Assembly (NCBI GenBank): GCA_963736975.1
Contig: CAVTQY010000003.1
Coordinates: forward strand, 94,176-158,175
Reading direction: 5' to 3'
Origin: CAVTQY01 sp963736975
Lineage (GTDB): Bacteria > Pseudomonadota > Alphaproteobacteria > Acetobacterales > Acetobacteraceae
DNA length: 64,000 nucleotides
Shown in pieces: positions 10,686 to 19,044 of the stretch; positions within the stretch are counted from its first letter, which is position 1; each line of letters opens with the position of its first letter. A program made the translations under genes and the position numbers. The notes under the pieces were generated by a model. It was not told the origin of the DNA. It worked only from the letters and a program-made list of their open reading frames with translations, and searched no databases.

Positions 10686-11201
10686 GCGTTCCCCCTGTTC
10701 CTGCTTTGATAGTCCTTGAGGAGGATGCCGATACGATGGACCCGACGGCAAGGGGCTGGCGAGGCCGCCGGTCAGCCGGCCCGGTCGTGCTCGCCGGCCG
10801 GCATCGGTGCCGGAAGAAAGTTCGCCGCTTCTTTTTCTCCCTGATAAATGTTACTACATAGAGTTGCGATATGACCTTAGAATGAACTGTATGCAAACTG
10901 TTGCAAATAGCTATTTCTTGCTTTCGCCATTTACTTGACGTTGCCGATATGTGTAACCAATTGCTATCCCAGATAGAGTGTCATTCCCGTGCGATCGCGT
11001 TCAGCCGCGTATCCGGCACGGCAATCGCGGGAATGTTGGCGGCGGCGACGACCGGCCGACCTGTTCGCCAGAGACATCGAGCCTCTACTCCGTCTTGTGC
11101 TGGTCGGATGGCGGCGTCTCAGGCCCGCGCCGTGCGCCTCAGCCGGCAGCGCCGAAGACGCCATCCGCAAGGGAGATATCTTGTCATGAGTTCAAGCAGT
11201 C
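10686..11201. other. Intergenic stretch without a convincing gene
   Basis: About 515 bases separate the divergent SDR-amidase operon and the membrane protein gene. The part from 10840 to 10980 is clearly AT-richer than the surroundings and probably holds the promoters for both sides. A TTGACG at 10934-10939 has no good -10 at the right distance. Open frames here lack ribosome sites and codon bias, and I do not recognise any product. Confidence 0.5.
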
Positions 11202-11870
11202 ATGGACGGTCATGGCGTGCCGGACAGGCTCGCGCTCGGCGGCCGAACGATATCGCAAGGCATGTTCGGCGGCATCGCGCTCGTTCTCGGCATCGTCGGA
11301 CTGGCAATCCTGGATATGCACCCGGGTGTAGAGTTGTATCTGGACGCAATCGCGCAGATCGCGCTCGGGCTCGCCCTGATCGTCTTCGGTATGGCACTCG
11401 CGGCGGGTTATGGCCGGTTGATCGCCAGGGCTGAGCCGGCGGCGGTAGCCGGCGGAGCGATGGCGGGTCCGACAGCCGACATGTTCCTCGGCGGCGGCGT
11501 GGTCGTTCTGGGCATCCTTGCCCTGCTCCGTATCGTTCCCGCTGTTTTGATCCCGATCGAGGTGATCCTGGTCGGGGTCGGTCTGATCCTGAACAGCGCG
11601 GCGTCGGTGCGGGCAGCCGTATTGGAAACCAACCTCACGGCCGATCGGTCGCCGGTACGCCGCGTTGCGGAGGAACTGGTTTTCGCGACCGCAAGCTTGC
11701 GCGCAGTCGCCGGTGTGGCGGTGGGGATTCTCGGCATCATCGCCCTGACCGGAGCGGATGTAGCGGTACTTACTTTGGCAGCCGCGATTGTAGCGGGTGG
11801 CGCCCTGTTGCTCGCCAGCACCTCGTTCAACAGCCGTGTGGCGGGTACCGTACTGCCACGCGTCCCGTAA
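11202..11870 (+). CDS. Hypothetical multi-pass membrane protein
   Basis: The 222-residue protein is dominated by about six hydrophobic segments, for example GMFGGIALVLGIVGLAILDM, IALGLALIVFGMALAAGY, LGGGVVVLGILALLRIV, AVLIPIEVILVGVGLIL, AGVAVGILGIIALTG and VLTLAAAIVAGGALLLA. I recognise no named family. It is probably an inner-membrane protein. The start is uncertain: a better-placed ribosome site (GGGAG) precedes an ATG at 11186 that is in another frame, so the first codons may hide a frameshift. A stable hairpin follows the stop. Confidence 0.6.
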   Translation: MDGHGVPDRLALGGRTISQGMFGGIALVLGIVGLAILDMHPGVELYLDAIAQIALGLALIVFGMALAAGYGRLIARAEPAAVAGGAMAGPTADMFLGGGVVVLGILALLRIVPAVLIPIEVILVGVGLILNSAASVRAAVLETNLTADRSPVRRVAEELVFATASLRAVAGVAVGILGIIALTGADVAVLTLAAAIVAGGALLLASTSFNSRVAGTVLPRVP

Positions 11871-11882
11871 ACCGGCCGTTCC

Positions 11883-11910
11883 TGGAGCGTGTTCATCTGA
11901 ACACGCTCCA
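11883..11910. terminator. Bidirectional hairpin between convergent genes
   Basis: Two perfectly complementary 13-base arms, TGGAGCGTGTTCA (11883-11895) and its inverse (11898-11910), enclose a 2-base loop. The hairpin fits almost exactly between the stop of the membrane protein gene and the stop of the acyltransferase on the other strand. It has no long T run. It probably ends transcription from both sides or is a dispersed repeat. Confidence 0.6.
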
Positions 11911-12955
11911 CTAACCTGGGGTCGGCACGAGCCGGCTGGCGAGCCGTCGCAGCGGCACCCGCAGCCGGCGGTTTTGCCGCTCCGTAGCCAGACTCAGTAC
12001 CGCCACAGTCGCAACAACGCATACCATCAATGCGGCAGGCGCTGGATGGAGCCAGATCGTCCAGAACTCCAGCAACGGGAAATGGGTCAGATAGAGTGTA
12101 AAACTCATCCCTGCCAGGACACGGATCGGCGTTCCAGCACGCCCGAACGTGAATTCGGCAGACCCCGCCGCCCACATGTTGAGAGCGACGATCGCGGCGA
12201 CTATGAGATCGCCGAGCACGAACTGCGAGTATTCCAGATGCGTCGCCATCCAGCCACCGGACAGCGCATTCGCCACGACATTGATCCAAATATCGAGGCC
12301 GCTGATCCAAAGTCCGGCAGCAAGTCCAGAAACTCACGACGAAAACGGCCCGCGCGGCCCCGGTGCCGACCGTTTGTTGCCGGTGGAGCAGATACACCGC
12401 AGCACCCGCCGCCCAGCACGGCGCCAATAACCACAGCTTCGGCCCCATGATCGCGGTGGCACCGGCGGCGAAGGTCAGGCGAATCCGGCCGCGCGTGAAG
12501 AACAGAACACCGAACAGCACGTAGTACCAGACTTCGTAGGACAGTGACCACCATGGGATGTTCGAGAACGCGTCTTCCTTCAGGAACCAGAGCTGGGTGG
12601 CGAAGCCGAGCGATAAAACAACGTATTTGAACGGGCTGGCAAGTTGATAAAGACGGATATCCTGCGCGACGCCTACATGCACCAGCCAGGCGTCGGCAGC
12701 GATCGTCAGTGCCAGCGCCGGCACCGCAACGGAATAGATCCTGCAGACCCGGCTGATGGAGAAATCGACCGGATCGGTCTCACGCTCATGCGCAACGAAA
12801 CAAATAACATAACCTGACAGCACGAAGAAGGCGATCACCGCCTGATGCGCAAGGTGCTGCAGCGGCTCGATCAAGCCGCCGGTGAACTCCCGGAAAGCGG
12901 CGTGCGACAAGAAAACGGTCGCGGCGGCAAGGACGCGCAACAGATCCAGATACAC
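11911..12955 (-). pseudogene. Acyltransferase family 3 (OafA/YrhL-like), frameshifted
   Basis: Integral membrane acyltransferases of this family O-acylate polysaccharides or lipids. The first part has YLDLLRVLAAATVFLSHAAF with the catalytic histidine, FFVLSGYVICFVAH, SRVCRIYSVAVPALALT and PWWSLSYEVWYYVLFG, matching family motifs and several membrane helices. Near 12300-12340 the frame shifts, and the homologous C-terminal helices continue to the TAG at 11911 (VLAGMSFTLYLTHFPLLEF). One indel would restore the gene. There is no ATG at the N-terminus; a GTG at 12955 (VYLDLLR) is the likely start, with a CTG at 13006 overlapping the upstream stop as the alternative. Confidence 0.75.
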
Positions 12956-13002
12956 AGAAAGGCCGGGCGGCAGACCGCGCCGGAGGCCAAAACGAATGGT
13001 GG

Positions 13003-13413
13003 TCAGCGTATGCTGTCCACTTCCTTGAAGACCTCGGTGGCGACACGGAAGGCCTCCAGGCATGCCGGGATGCCGCAATAGGCGCCTGTCTGGAGCAGGA
13101 TTTCCTTGATCTCTTCCCGCGTCACCCCGTTGGTCAGTGCCGCGCGCAGATGCAGCCGCAGTTCGGCGCCGCGATTGAGCGCGACGAGCATGGCGATGTT
13201 GACGATACTGCGCGTCTTCCGCGGCAATCCCGGGCGGGTCCAGATCGTGCCCCATGCCACCTCGGTGGTGAGTTGCTGGAAGGCGGCGTTGAAATCGTCA
13301 GCACGGGCGAGGGAGCCGTCAACGTAATCGGCGCCGAGAACCTCCCGGCGCACAGCGAGACCTTTGCGGAAAAGGTCGCCCTGGTACTCAGGCCGATTCG
13401 GAATGTCGGGCAT
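13003..13413 (-). CDS. Carboxymuconolactone decarboxylase (PcaC) family protein
   Basis: The 136-residue protein matches 4-carboxymuconolactone decarboxylase along its whole length, including the core RSIVNIAMLVALNRGAELRLH and GVTREEIKEILLQTGAYCGIPA. PcaC converts 4-carboxymuconolactone to 3-oxoadipate enol-lactone in protocatechuate breakdown. No other pca gene is nearby, so a different role for the same fold is possible. The ATG at 13413 has a strong GGAGG ribosome site. The gene lies directly upstream of the acyltransferase and could be cotranscribed with it. Confidence 0.88.
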   Translation of the reverse strand: MPDIPNRPEYQGDLFRKGLAVRREVLGADYVDGSLARADDFNAAFQQLTTEVAWGTIWTRPGLPRKTRSIVNIAMLVALNRGAELRLHLRAALTNGVTREEIKEILLQTGAYCGIPACLEAFRVATEVFKEVDSIR

Positions 13414-13460
13414 CGCAACCTCCTGTCGGATAGCGCCACAAAGCTAGTGGAACGCGGGAG

Positions 13461-14372
13461 TCAGGGCCAGCGTACCTCGGGTGGCAGACTCATCAGGATC
13501 GCCTCGACATTGCCGCCGGTCCGCAGGCCGAACAGCGTGCCACGGTCGTAGAGCAGATTGAACTCCACATAGCGTCCGCGCCGAATCAACTGGTGCTCGC
13601 GGTCAGCCGGCGTGAAAGGTTGGTCCATCCGCCGGCGAACGATGCGGGGAAACACGTCGAGAAAGGCCTCTCCCACTTCGCGCGTGAAGGCGAAATCGGC
13701 TGCCGCGTCGCCACTGAAATGATGGTCGAAGAAAATACCGCCGGCCCCCCGCGGCTCGCCCCGGTGCGGCAGAAAGAAATAGCGGTCGCACCAGGCCTTG
13801 AACTCCGGATAGTAATTCGGGTCGTGGCGGTCGCAGGCGGCACGCAAGGCGGCGTGGAAATCGGCTGCGTCCTCCCGAGCCTGCGGGGTCTCGGGGCGCA
13901 TCGGCGTGAGATCGCCGCCGCCGCCGAACCATCCTTTGGTGGTCAGCAGCATGCGGGTGTTCATATGCGCCGTCGGCACGTTGGGGTTCTGCATATGCGC
14001 CACCAGGCTGATGCCGCTAGCCCAGAAGCGCGGATTCTCGGCTGCGCCGGGGATCTGAGCGCGGAATTCCGGGGTAAATTCACCCCAGACAGTGGAGACG
14101 TTCACCCCCACCTTCTCGAATACGCGACCGCGCATCACGCTCATCACCCCGCCGCCGCCCCCCGGATCAAGTCCGGGGGCAGGCTCCGACCCGTTTTCCG
14201 TCGGCCTGACCCACGGCGTGGGCGCGAAGCGACCCGGCGGGCCGTCGGCACCAAAGGCATCCTCGATCGCCTCGAACGCGCCGCACAGGCGGTCGCGCAG
14301 TGCTTCGAACCAGGCCTGCGCCTGTGGCTTCAGCGCCGCATGGGGCGGGATGGGATGGGTGTCGGACGGCAT
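13461..14372 (-). CDS. hemF: Oxygen-dependent coproporphyrinogen III oxidase HemF
   Basis: HemF oxidatively decarboxylates coproporphyrinogen III to protoporphyrinogen IX in haem synthesis. The 303-residue protein has GGGGVMSVMRGRVFEKVGVN, GISLVAHMQNPNVPTAHMN, WFGGGGDLTPM, HYF-type region NYYPEFKAWCDRYFF, GGIFFDH and the C-terminal GRYVEFNLLYDRGTLFGL, all conserved. An extra segment of about 13 residues (TENGSEPAPGLDP) precedes the GGGGV motif and is encoded by a palindrome at 14159-14179. The start at 14372 follows family length; an ATG 9 codons upstream is less likely. Confidence 0.96.
   Translation of the reverse strand: MPSDTHPIPPHAALKPQAQAWFEALRDRLCGAFEAIEDAFGADGPPGRFAPTPWVRPTENGSEPAPGLDPGGGGGVMSVMRGRVFEKVGVNVSTVWGEFTPEFRAQIPGAAENPRFWASGISLVAHMQNPNVPTAHMNTRMLLTTKGWFGGGGDLTPMRPETPQAREDAADFHAALRAACDRHDPNYYPEFKAWCDRYFFLPHRGEPRGAGGIFFDHHFSGDAAADFAFTREVGEAFLDVFPRIVRRRMDQPFTPADREHQLIRRGRYVEFNLLYDRGTLFGLRTGGNVEAILMSLPPEVRWP
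14159..14179. repeat. Palindromic element inside hemF
   Basis: The arms CCCCCGGA (14159-14166) and TCCGGGGG (14172-14179) flank the loop TCAAG. The element is in frame within hemF and encodes part of a linker-like extra segment. Similar CCGGATCAAGTCCGG-type palindromes are, to my knowledge, dispersed in alphaproteobacterial genomes. It is therefore probably a REP-like insertion tolerated in the coding region. Confidence 0.55.
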
Positions 14373-14534
14373 CGGCACTTGTTCATACCGGCATGGCACG
14401 CTAGCCCTCGCACGCGGCGCCGGTCCCGGGCAAGTCGATCAAAGTCTTCCGGGGCCCCCTCACGCACATCGACTTGCCAGCCTTCTCCATGCGTTGCAAA
14501 AGCTGCATCGCACAAGCTGGGGGATAAACAGGAT

Positions 14535-14551
14535 GGCTGACCCCGTCAGCC
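14535..14551. repeat. Hairpin upstream of petB
   Basis: GGCTGAC (14535-14541) and GTCAGCC (14545-14551) form a perfect 7-bp stem with a CCC loop, 18 bases before the petB start codon. It has no T run. It could be a terminator remnant, or an mRNA structure in the petB leader. Confidence 0.4.
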
Positions 14552-14569
14552 TGTGGATAAGGACGCACG

Positions 14570-15841
14570 ATGGCCGGTCTTCACAAGAGTCAATTCGAAA
14601 ACCCGCTTCTCGCGTGGCTGGACTCGCGGCTGCCCCTCCCCACTCTGCTTTACAAAGAATACGCGGCATTCCCGACGCCGAAGAACTTCAACTATTTCTG
14701 GAACTTCGGCGCGCTGGCCGTGGTGACAATGATCATCATGATCGCCACCGGCGTGTTCCTGGCGATGAACTACCAGCCGAATGTCGGCCTGGCCTTCGAT
14801 TCCGTGCAGCACATCATGCGCGACGTGAATTACGGCTGGTTGATCCGCTACGTACACCAGAACGGCGCGTCGATGTTCTTCATCGTCACGTATATCCACA
14901 TCCTGCGCGGGATGTATTATGGCTCCTACAAAGCGCCGCGGGAGTTGCTGTGGATCCTGGGGGTGGTGATCCTGCTGATCCTCATGGCGACCGCCTTCAT
15001 GGGCTACGTGCTGCCCTGGGGACAGATGTCGTACTGGGGCGCCACCGTCATCACCAACTTGTTCTCCGCCTTCCCGCTCATCGGCCATCCGATCGTCGCG
15101 TGGCTGTGGGGCGGCTACAGCGTCGATAACCCGACGCTCAACCGCTTCTTCGCCCTGCATTACCTGCTGCCGTTCGTCCTGGTCGCCGTCGTGTTCCTGC
15201 ACGTCTGGGCGCTGCACATCACCGGGTCGAACAACCCGCTGGGCATCGATGTGAAGAGCCCGCAGGATACCGTGCCGTTCCACCCGTACTACACGATCAA
15301 GGACAGTGTCGGCATCTGCGCCTTCCTGATCTTTTGGGCCGCTTTCGTCTTCTTCCTGCCCAACGCGCTGGGCGATCCGAACAATTTCATCGCCGCCAAC
15401 CCGCTGCAGACGCCGAACGACATCGTGCCCGAGTGGTACTTCCTGCCGTTCTACGCCATGCTGCGCTCGGTCCCCGATAAGCTGGGCGGCGTCTGCGTCA
15501 TGTTCGGCTCGATCCTGATCCTGTTCTTTCTGCCCTGGCTCGACACCAGCCGCGTCCGCAGCGCGCGTTTTCGCCCGATCTTCCGCCAGGTGATCTGGCT
15601 CTGGGTCGCCGCTACGATCGTTTTGGGGGTTGTCGGCGCGCACCAGCCGATCGGCATCTGGGTGCCGATCGGGCGGCTTTGCACACTGTATTACTACTTC
15701 CACTTCTTAGTGCTGCTGCCTCTGCTCGGCGTGCTGGAGCGGCCGTTGCCGCTGCCCGAGAGCATCAGCCGGGCGGTGCTCGGCGCAGGCGGAGGCGCCC
15801 TGCCCTCGGGTGCGGCCGCCAAGCCGATGGAGAAGGCGTGA
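14570..15841 (+). CDS. petB: Cytochrome b of the bc1 complex
   Basis: Cytochrome b carries the two haems b and both quinone sites of ubiquinol-cytochrome c reductase in the inner membrane. At 423 residues it has about eight membrane segments. GYVLPWGQMSYWGATVI and the paired histidines in RYVHQNGASMFFIVTYIHILRG and HYLLPFVLVAVVFLHVWALH are the haem ligands. The Qo motif PEWY is in DIVPEWYFLPFYAMLRS. The stop codon overlaps the ATG of petC (TGATG). In most relatives a Rieske gene (petA) comes first, but none is present upstream here. A ribosome site AAGGA precedes the ATG. Confidence 0.98.
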   Translation: MAGLHKSQFENPLLAWLDSRLPLPTLLYKEYAAFPTPKNFNYFWNFGALAVVTMIIMIATGVFLAMNYQPNVGLAFDSVQHIMRDVNYGWLIRYVHQNGASMFFIVTYIHILRGMYYGSYKAPRELLWILGVVILLILMATAFMGYVLPWGQMSYWGATVITNLFSAFPLIGHPIVAWLWGGYSVDNPTLNRFFALHYLLPFVLVAVVFLHVWALHITGSNNPLGIDVKSPQDTVPFHPYYTIKDSVGICAFLIFWAAFVFFLPNALGDPNNFIAANPLQTPNDIVPEWYFLPFYAMLRSVPDKLGGVCVMFGSILILFFLPWLDTSRVRSARFRPIFRQVIWLWVAATIVLGVVGAHQPIGIWVPIGRLCTLYYYFHFLVLLPLLGVLERPLPLPESISRAVLGAGGGALPSGAAAKPMEKA

Positions 15842-16596
15842 TGCGCCGCACGCTGCTGGCAGCGCTTTGCACCGTGCTGTTGTCCATCGCCCCGGCGTTC
15901 GCACAAGAAGAACCGCCGCTGCCCAATGAGAGCTGGAGCTTCAGCGGGATTTTCGGCGCCTACAATCTCGCAGCGGCGCAGCGCGGCTTCTGGGTTTATT
16001 TCAACATCTGTTCCACCTGCCATTCGATGAAGGAGCTGCATTACCGCGACCTCGCCGGGATCGGTCTGAGCGAGGCGCAGATCAAGGCAATCGCGGCTTC
16101 GGTGCAGGTGCCGAAAGGCGTGAACGACCAGGGTCAGCCGATCGAAGGTCCGGCGATGCCAGCCGATCAGTTCCGCTCACCCTTTCCCAACGAAGAGGCT
16201 GCCCGCGCCGCGCTGAACGGCGCGCTGCCGCCTGATCTGTCGCTGATCGTGAATGCGCGCGAGGGGCACGCGGACTACGTCTATGGAATCCTGACCGGCT
16301 TCACCAAGGCGCCGGCCAATTTCGAGGTGCCGGCCGGCAAATACTACAATGAGTATTTTCCGGGCCACCTGATCGCGATGCCGCCGCCGCTGCACGACGA
16401 TGCGGTGACCTATGCCGACGGCACCAAGGCGACGGTGCCGCAGATGGCGCATGACGTGGTGACGTTCCTGACCTGGACCGCCAATCCGGAAATGGTGGAG
16501 CGCAAGCAGATGGGGGTCCGCGTCATTCTGTTTCTGCTGCTGATGGTGGGGCTGACCTACGCGATGAAACGCAAGGTCTGGTCCGACCAGCACTGA
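15841..16596 (+). CDS. petC: Cytochrome c1 of the bc1 complex
   Basis: Cytochrome c1 passes electrons from the Rieske protein to soluble cytochrome c in the periplasm. The 251-residue protein starts with a signal peptide (MRRTLLAALCTVLLSIAPAFA). It has one haem c site, CSTCH, in YFNICSTCHSMKELHYRDL, and the sixth-ligand methionine is probably in GHLIAMPPPL. A C-terminal membrane anchor (VRVILFLLLMVGLTYAMKRKVW) holds it in the inner membrane. Its start overlaps the petB stop by one base, so the two are translated together. Confidence 0.97.
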   Translation: MRRTLLAALCTVLLSIAPAFAQEEPPLPNESWSFSGIFGAYNLAAAQRGFWVYFNICSTCHSMKELHYRDLAGIGLSEAQIKAIAASVQVPKGVNDQGQPIEGPAMPADQFRSPFPNEEAARAALNGALPPDLSLIVNAREGHADYVYGILTGFTKAPANFEVPAGKYYNEYFPGHLIAMPPPLHDDAVTYADGTKATVPQMAHDVVTFLTWTANPEMVERKQMGVRVILFLLLMVGLTYAMKRKVWSDQH

Positions 16597-16625
16597 TGCC
16601 CTCACCCGCCGCGGTGTGCGCGGCG

Positions 16626-16652
16626 ACCTCTCCCGCAGATAGCGGGAGAGGT
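16626..16652. repeat. Intergenic palindrome between petC and mtnP
   Basis: ACCTCTCCCGC (16626-16636) and GCGGGAGAGGT (16642-16652) form a perfect 11-bp stem with an AGATA loop. The preceding CCCTCACCCGC wording is typical of a palindromic repeat spread through many proteobacterial genomes. It lies directly before the mtnP ribosome site and may attenuate read-through from petBC. Confidence 0.6.
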
Positions 16653-16663
16653 GGAGGGGATTG

Positions 16664-17551
16664 ATGTCACACGGAACCGTAGAACCGGCTATCGGGATCA
16701 TCGGCGGCTCCGGCCTCTATGACATCGAAGGACTCGAAGACCCGACCTGGCAGCAGGTCGAGACGCCCTGGGGAACGCCATCCGACGCCCTGCTGTCTGG
16801 ACGGCTTGCCGGCGTGCGCTGCGTGTTCCTGCCGCGCCATGGCCGGGGCCATCCGTTATCGCCCACTCATCTCGATTACCGCGCCAATATCGACGCGTTG
16901 AAACGCTCGGGCGTCACCGACATCGTGTCGCTTTCGGCGGTGGGCAGCCTGAAGGCCGCGCTGTCACCGGGCCACTTCGTCATCGTCGATCAGTTCATCG
17001 ATCGGACTTTCGCCCGACAGAAGAGTTTCTTCGGCGAGGGTGTGGTTGCGCATGTGTCGATGGCTCACCCGGTCTGCGGCCGGCTGGGACACGCTCTGGC
17101 GCAGGCGGCCGATAAGCTCGGGTTGCCGGTCGTCCGCGGGGGTACGTATCTGGTCATGGAAGGCCCGCAATTCTCGACCAAGGCGGAAAGCGAGCTCTAC
17201 AGAAGCTGGGGCTGCAGCGTTATCGGCATGACCAACATGCCGGAAGCCAAACTCGCCCGCGAGGCCGAGCTCTGCTACGCCACGGTCGCCATGGTGACGG
17301 ATTTCGACTGCTGGCACCCCGATCATGATCACGTCACCGTCCAGACGGTGGTGAAAGTCCTGCTCGCCAATGCGGATAAAGCGCGTGCGCTCGTGCGGGA
17401 AGCAATGCCCATGTTGGGCGGCACGCGGCCGCTTTGCCCGTGCGGCTGCGACCGCGCACTCGACAATGCGGTGATCACAGCGGCGCATATGCGCGATCCG
17501 GCACTGGTCGCCAAGCTGGACTCGGTTGCCGGGCGCGTGTTGCGCAGCTGA
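16664..17551 (+). CDS. mtnP: S-methyl-5'-thioadenosine phosphorylase
   Basis: MtnP splits methylthioadenosine with phosphate into adenine and methylthioribose-1-phosphate, the first step of methionine salvage. The 295-residue sequence has the purine nucleoside phosphorylase type 2 motifs: IGIIGGSGLYDIEGL, LPRHGRGHPLSPTHLDYRAN, SLSAVGSLKAALSPG, YLVMEGPQFSTKAESELYR, VIGMTNMPEAKLAREAELCYA and the catalytic VTDFDCWH. The ATG at 16664 follows a GGAGGGG ribosome site. A TTG three bases upstream is in frame but less likely. It follows petC on the same strand. Confidence 0.96.
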   Translation: MSHGTVEPAIGIIGGSGLYDIEGLEDPTWQQVETPWGTPSDALLSGRLAGVRCVFLPRHGRGHPLSPTHLDYRANIDALKRSGVTDIVSLSAVGSLKAALSPGHFVIVDQFIDRTFARQKSFFGEGVVAHVSMAHPVCGRLGHALAQAADKLGLPVVRGGTYLVMEGPQFSTKAESELYRSWGCSVIGMTNMPEAKLAREAELCYATVAMVTDFDCWHPDHDHVTVQTVVKVLLANADKARALVREAMPMLGGTRPLCPCGCDRALDNAVITAAHMRDPALVAKLDSVAGRVLRS

Positions 17552-17572
17552 ACTTCGATGCGAAGAGGGCGA

Positions 17573-18238
17573 ATGAGCCACGAGCGATGGATTGCGGTGG
17601 ACGAATACATCGCCGGGCGGCTCATCCCTTCGGATGACACTCTCGATGCGGTGCTCGCAGCCAATGCGGCAGCCGGATTGCCGGCGATCGATGTCTCGCC
17701 ATTGCAGGGGAAGTTCCTGCGGCTCCTGGCTCGCATTGCCGGAGTACGTAAGGTTCTCGAGATCGGCACGCTGGGCGGTTACTCGACAATCTGGTTAGCG
17801 CGCGCTCTCCCCGCCGATGGGATCGTGGTGACGCTGGAAGCCAACCGGCATCATGCCGCTGTCGCCCGGTCAAACTTCGCCCAGGCCGGACTTGCAGAGC
17901 GCATCGATCTGCGAGAGGGACCGGCGCTCGAGACCTTGCCGGCGCTCGAGGCCGAAGATGTCGGCCCGTTCGATCTGGTCTTCATCGACGCGGACAAGCC
18001 AAGCAATCCCCACTACCTTGCCTGGGCGATCCGGCTGGGGCGACCGGGCACCATCATCATCAGCGACAACGTCGTGCGCGACGGGGCCATTCTGGAGTCG
18101 GACAGTGATGATCCTACTGTCCGGGGCATCCGCCGCTTCTTCGATCTGTTAGCAGGCGAGCAGCGCTTGAGCGCAACCGCAATCCAGACGGTCGGCAGCA
18201 AGGGATGGGATGGCTTCGCCCTTGCTGTTCTCGGCTGA
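17573..18238 (+). CDS. O-methyltransferase family 3 (class I SAM-dependent)
   Basis: The 221-residue protein resembles catechol and caffeoyl-CoA type O-methyltransferases. The SAM site is VLEIGTLGGYSTIWLARAL. The metal-binding acidic cluster lies in DLVFIDADKPSNPHYLAWA with the second ligand in IIISDNVVRDG. The final HPSRxxxG-type tail reads SKGWDGFALAVL. The substrate is unknown. It starts 21 bases after mtnP on the same strand and may share its transcript, where it would meet the methylation by-product cycle, although the link is only positional. The ATG at 17573 is preferred to one five codons earlier. Confidence 0.92.
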   Translation: MSHERWIAVDEYIAGRLIPSDDTLDAVLAANAAAGLPAIDVSPLQGKFLRLLARIAGVRKVLEIGTLGGYSTIWLARALPADGIVVTLEANRHHAAVARSNFAQAGLAERIDLREGPALETLPALEAEDVGPFDLVFIDADKPSNPHYLAWAIRLGRPGTIIISDNVVRDGAILESDSDDPTVRGIRRFFDLLAGEQRLSATAIQTVGSKGWDGFALAVLG

Positions 18239-18262
18239 AGACTTAGCTCGCTGCCTTCGCAA

Positions 18263-18910
18263 CTAGTTCCCGGCAGTGCTGCTGTCGCCGGTCAGGCTCT
18301 CGGTGGTTTTCACCGCGGCTTGTCTTTGCTGCGGGGAAACGTCAGCCGCACCGGCACCAAGCTTCACGGTGCCGTTCGGCTGCGGTACTGCGATCGGCTT
18401 CACTTCGACGCTAGCGACCCCGTGATGCTTCATGTCGAGCTGGGATGCCACTTTCGGGCTCACGTCGAGCACACGCCCATCCACATGGGGTCCCCGATCC
18501 TGAACGGTAACGGTTGCCGATTTGCCGGTGTTGAGATTGACAATCTTGGCGGTCGTGCCGAGCGGCAGGGTCTTGCTGGCAGCCACGCTGGCGGTCGGGC
18601 TGAACCGCTCTCCGTTGGCCATCTTCTTTCCATCGAAATGATCGGCATAATAGGACGCCTTGCCGGTTTCATTCCGGCCGGAATGATCGACCGGCGGATG
18701 CTCGCTGCGCGGTACCGGAACCGGTGGGAGCTGGTTCAGCTTCGCGGCTTCCTGCACGGCTGCGTTCACGACCGGGGCGGGCGGCGCCGGTGCTGGGCCT
18801 GCCTGTTTCACCTGCGGTTTGTTGCACGCCGCCACCGCGCCGAGCATACAGAGGCTCGCCACGGGCAATAGGCGGACCGCTGCAAACGGCAAAAACCACG
18901 CCCTCCGCAT
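18263..18910 (-). CDS. rlpA: RlpA-like septal ring lytic transglycosylase (lipoprotein)
   Basis: RlpA-type proteins are outer-membrane lipoproteins that cleave peptidoglycan glycan strands at the septum. The 215-residue protein has a lipobox (GAVAAC), a proline-rich linker, then the double-psi beta-barrel: GKASYYADHFDGKKMANGE, LPLGTTAKIVNLNTGKSATVTVQDRGP and GRVLDVSPKVASQLDM. There is no SPOR domain. The ATG at 18910 is likely. A TTG three codons upstream overlaps the stop of a 21-codon open frame (18916-18981), so translation may be coupled to that remnant. Confidence 0.92.
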   Translation of the reverse strand: MRRAWFLPFAAVRLLPVASLCMLGAVAACNKPQVKQAGPAPAPPAPVVNAAVQEAAKLNQLPPVPVPRSEHPPVDHSGRNETGKASYYADHFDGKKMANGERFSPTASVAASKTLPLGTTAKIVNLNTGKSATVTVQDRGPHVDGRVLDVSPKVASQLDMKHHGVASVEVKPIAVPQPNGTVKLGAGAADVSPQQRQAAVKTTESLTGDSSTAGN

Positions 18911-18915
18911 GTCGC

Positions 18916-18981
18916 TCAACCGGCGGTGGAGGCGGAGAGCGTGTGTCCATCGGCGGCCTTCAGCTCGATGGTGCTACCCAT
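18916..18981 (-). pseudogene. N-terminal stub of a dienelactone-hydrolase-like gene
   Basis: A clear GGAGG ribosome site precedes an ATG at 18981 that opens a 21-codon frame. Its start, MGSTIELKAADGHTLSA, matches the usual beginning of dienelactone hydrolase family proteins. It then stops at TGA (18916-18918). The body of the enzyme is missing; rlpA follows at once. This looks like a deletion that fused the expression signals of a lost gene to rlpA. Family assignment rests on about 17 residues. Confidence 0.45.
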
Positions 18982-19044
18982 GGGCTTTTTTCCTCCGGTT
19001 GGGTCGAGGGGCGCCAAGATGCAGTGATCGGGTGGATGGTCAAG

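Noticed and set aside
10901..11434. Plus-strand frame starting in the AT-rich gap
   Set aside because: It has no ribosome site, and its second half is in the wrong frame of the membrane protein. It only raises the possibility that the membrane protein starts at 11186 with a frameshift.
14330..14515. Minus-strand frame overlapping the hemF start (61 codons)
   Set aside because: It runs in the wrong frame over the hemF N-terminus, and no family is recognised. It does not explain the missing petA.
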